Shown here: in pieces, positions 62,476 through 64,000 of the stretch
How the letters are laid out: each line of letters opens with the position of its first letter
How positions within the stretch are numbered: position 1 is the first letter of the stretch
From: Shewanella benthica
Lineage (GTDB): Bacteria; Pseudomonadota; Gammaproteobacteria; Enterobacterales; Shewanellaceae
Direction: 5' to 3'
DNA: 64,000 bases
Assembly: GCA_023284085.1 (NCBI GenBank)
Contig: JAKVHY010000002.1
Location: forward strand, 62,001 to 126,000
Notes under the pieces: model-generated
Told to the model about the DNA's origin: nothing
The model's input: only the letters and a program-made list of their open reading frames with translations
Database searches by the model: none
Position numbers and translations under genes: made by a program

Positions 62476-63756
62476 TTGAAACGACTCTTCATCAGCCTGT
62501 ACCTATTGGTAAGCCTTAGCTTCTTAGGGATAGGCTGGACACTCGACAGTATTTGGCAGAACAGTGTCGAAGACAGTGGTGCAATGGATGCACCACTGGT
62601 TGCGTTTGCTCAGCTACTGGCAAAAATCCCTCAGCAAGACCGTGAAAAATACCTGGTTCAACTCGATCGCAACGCCGAGTACCCACTCAAATTAGTCGAT
62701 GCCAGTCAGATCGCTCTATCGCCAGAGAGCGAGTTAACGTCTGACCAGTTACTCATCACATCCCAAGGTGATGATCACGAACTCCACTTCATTAAAGTGG
62801 GCCAACAGGTATTGATCGCAGGTCCCATAGAGATCGATCCCCGAGCCCGATTAAGAGGCTTATTTACCCTCTTCTTCTATCTGTCTCTGGCCTTCGTATC
62901 CTTGATATGGGTCTGGCCCCTGTCGAGAGATCTCAAGACGTTAAAGAGTGCTACCCGTGAATTTGGCCAAGCCAAATGGGATACCCAAATAGAGCTTTCT
63001 CCACGTTCTCAAGTATTACCATTAGCCATGACGTTTAACGAGATGTCGCAACAGATCAGCACACTGATCGAAAATCAAAAGCACTTATCCAATGCCGTCT
63101 CCCATGAGATCCGTACGCCTCTGGCCAGACTTAAATTTGCTTTAGCGCTAATGCCACAATATTGCCAACCCAACTCAGATCCTGCACGCAGGAATGAATT
63201 TCTCGATGAGATGAAGCAAGATGTCAAAGAGATGGAGAACTTACTTGAAGAGCTATTAACCTATGCAAGCCTCGAGTCAAAACAGAAAAATGTTCAATTT
63301 GAACATTGCGACCTTGAGGCTCTAACCGAGCACACTGTCGAAAAACTGTCTTCGAGCGTCAGTGCGCCAATCACATTCAAAAAATCTGACAACCCTATCT
63401 TCATCATGGGGGATCCCCTTCTGGTAGAGAGAGCCATACAAAACTTGATCACCAACGCACAACGATTTGGCCGTCAATCAATTAAGGTCGAAATTAAGCA
63501 GGGCGAGCAACAAGTATCTCTATCGATCACAGATGATGGTCAAGGGATCCCAATTGAAGATCAAGGTAAGATATTTGAACCTTTCTACCGCAGTCAATCG
63601 GTTCAGAATGGTAATAAAGGCCACGGCTTAGGATTAGCGATAATCAAACGTATCATGGACAGACATGAGGGTAAGGTGACAGTTGAAAGCACCGAAGGAC
63701 ATACCTGTTTTACCTTGTACTGGCCAGAAATTAAGTCAACAAGAACGGCTAAATAG
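62476..63756 (+). CDS. Sensor histidine kinase, RstB-like
   Basis: A 426-residue membrane kinase starting at TTG. It has an N-terminal membrane segment (about 5-25), a periplasmic domain of about 105 residues, a second segment (about 133-155), HAMP, the phosphoacceptor LSNAVSHEIRTPLARLKFAL, and ATPase boxes NLITNAQRFG, DDGQGIPIEDQGKIFEPF and GHGLGLAIIKRIMDRHEG. Spacing to the regulator is 28 bases. The partner is the OmpR-type regulator upstream; the signal is perhaps the state of MipA or the DUF3019 protein. Confidence 0.92.
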   Translation: MKRLFISLYLLVSLSFLGIGWTLDSIWQNSVEDSGAMDAPLVAFAQLLAKIPQQDREKYLVQLDRNAEYPLKLVDASQIALSPESELTSDQLLITSQGDDHELHFIKVGQQVLIAGPIEIDPRARLRGLFTLFFYLSLAFVSLIWVWPLSRDLKTLKSATREFGQAKWDTQIELSPRSQVLPLAMTFNEMSQQISTLIENQKHLSNAVSHEIRTPLARLKFALALMPQYCQPNSDPARRNEFLDEMKQDVKEMENLLEELLTYASLESKQKNVQFEHCDLEALTEHTVEKLSSSVSAPITFKKSDNPIFIMGDPLLVERAIQNLITNAQRFGRQSIKVEIKQGEQQVSLSITDDGQGIPIEDQGKIFEPFYRSQSVQNGNKGHGLGLAIIKRIMDRHEGKVTVESTEGHTCFTLYWPEIKSTRTAK

Positions 63757-63766
63757 AGAGTGCGAC

Positions 63767-64000
63767 TCAATCTAATGAAAAATCATCTAGCGCTAAGTTA
63801 GCTTCAGCTTCTTCATCAGAACCAAAGTCTAAAACGGGATTAATTTGAGCCTGCTCTTGAGTGAGCTGGGCTTTTCTAGCTTTGAGAATAACCAGCTTTC
63901 TACGCCGTATTCTCTGCTTACACAGACGGATCACATCAGTCTTCTTGGCATCAGAAAACTCAAGCCAATTAAATCGCTCATCTCTGCTACGTAAACAGCC
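63767..64000 (-). CDS. Partial gene at the window edge, C-terminal 77 residues
   Basis: The minus strand is open from the right edge to a stop at 63767. It reads RSRDERFNWLEFSDAKKTDV, then a strongly basic IRRRKLVILKARKAQ and an acidic tail DFGSDEEAEANLALDDFSLD. The basic-then-acidic pattern suggests nucleic acid or protein contacts. The start lies outside the window and the family was not recognised. It is convergent with the kinase gene, only 10 bases from its stop codon. Confidence 0.55.
   Translation of the reverse strand, partial: GCLRSRDERFNWLEFSDAKKTDVIRLCKQRIRRRKLVILKARKAQLTQEQAQINPVLDFGSDEEAEANLALDDFSLD

Overview
The window looks like chromosome from a marine gammaproteobacterium of the genus Shewanella. 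The evidence is a lipoprotein decaheme cytochrome of the OmcA/MtrC family, a MipA/OmpV + DUF3019 + two-component cluster, a GlyGly-CTERM nuclease, an IMPa-type metallopeptidase, several methyl-accepting chemotaxis proteins and the lptG-lptF / pepA / holC / valS neighbourhood. This is inferred from gene content; the species cannot be named. No tRNA, rRNA, complete insertion sequence, prophage or CRISPR array was seen.

Layout. 1-10.6 kb: an Atm1-type ABC exporter, aroG-type DAHP synthase, a secreted lipase with a lipoprotein partner, a transglutaminase-like/TPR lipoprotein, and the glnK-amtB ammonium operon with two NtrC-like sites upstream. 10.6-14.6 kb: the LPS export permeases lptF-lptG, divergent from pepA. 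14.6-24.1 kb: an accessory block between pepA and holC, two genes that are adjacent in many gammaproteobacteria. It carries a LysE exporter, a VOC protein expanded by an in-frame 24-bp minisatellite, a DUF393 protein, an MCP broken by an 8-bp duplication, one intact and one decayed copy of a small ORF, a YgjV-like membrane protein, trmO, a fragment of modC, and a divergent acyltransferase/LytTR pair. 24.2-27.7 kb: holC-valS.

27.7-35 kb: a secreted endonuclease I, then the AmmeMemoRadiSam genes amrS, amrB and amrA. A block of about 2.35 kb holding an MCP gene has separated amrS from amrB. It is flanked by a perfect 81-bp direct repeat of the former amrS/amrB divergent promoter, and contains a degraded copy of the valS 3' end. 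35-47 kb: a large IMPa-like peptidase lipoprotein, a POT peptide transporter, acetate transporter satP, the decaheme cytochrome with a neighbouring LysR regulator, rsuA, and a SufR-like Fe-S regulator divergent from an FMN reductase. 47-54.5 kb: small metabolic and unknown genes, then a three-gene phosphorelay (hybrid kinase, HPt protein, double-receiver protein without DNA-binding domain).

54.5-59.2 kb: a malonyltransferase-like protein coupled to a fused E1 alpha/beta 2-oxoacid dehydrogenase, next to glutaryl-CoA dehydrogenase and a divergent LysR gene. No E2 or E3 is present. 60.4-63.8 kb: MipA/OmpV protein, DUF3019 protein, OmpR-type regulator and sensor kinase in one operon. The right edge cuts an unrecognised gene.

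The observations most worth a second look are the minisatellite inside the VOC gene, the repeat-flanked MCP insertion with its valS tail, the gene debris between pepA and holC, and the E1/malonyltransferase/GcdH group. Small changes by repeat duplication occur at several independent places in the window.
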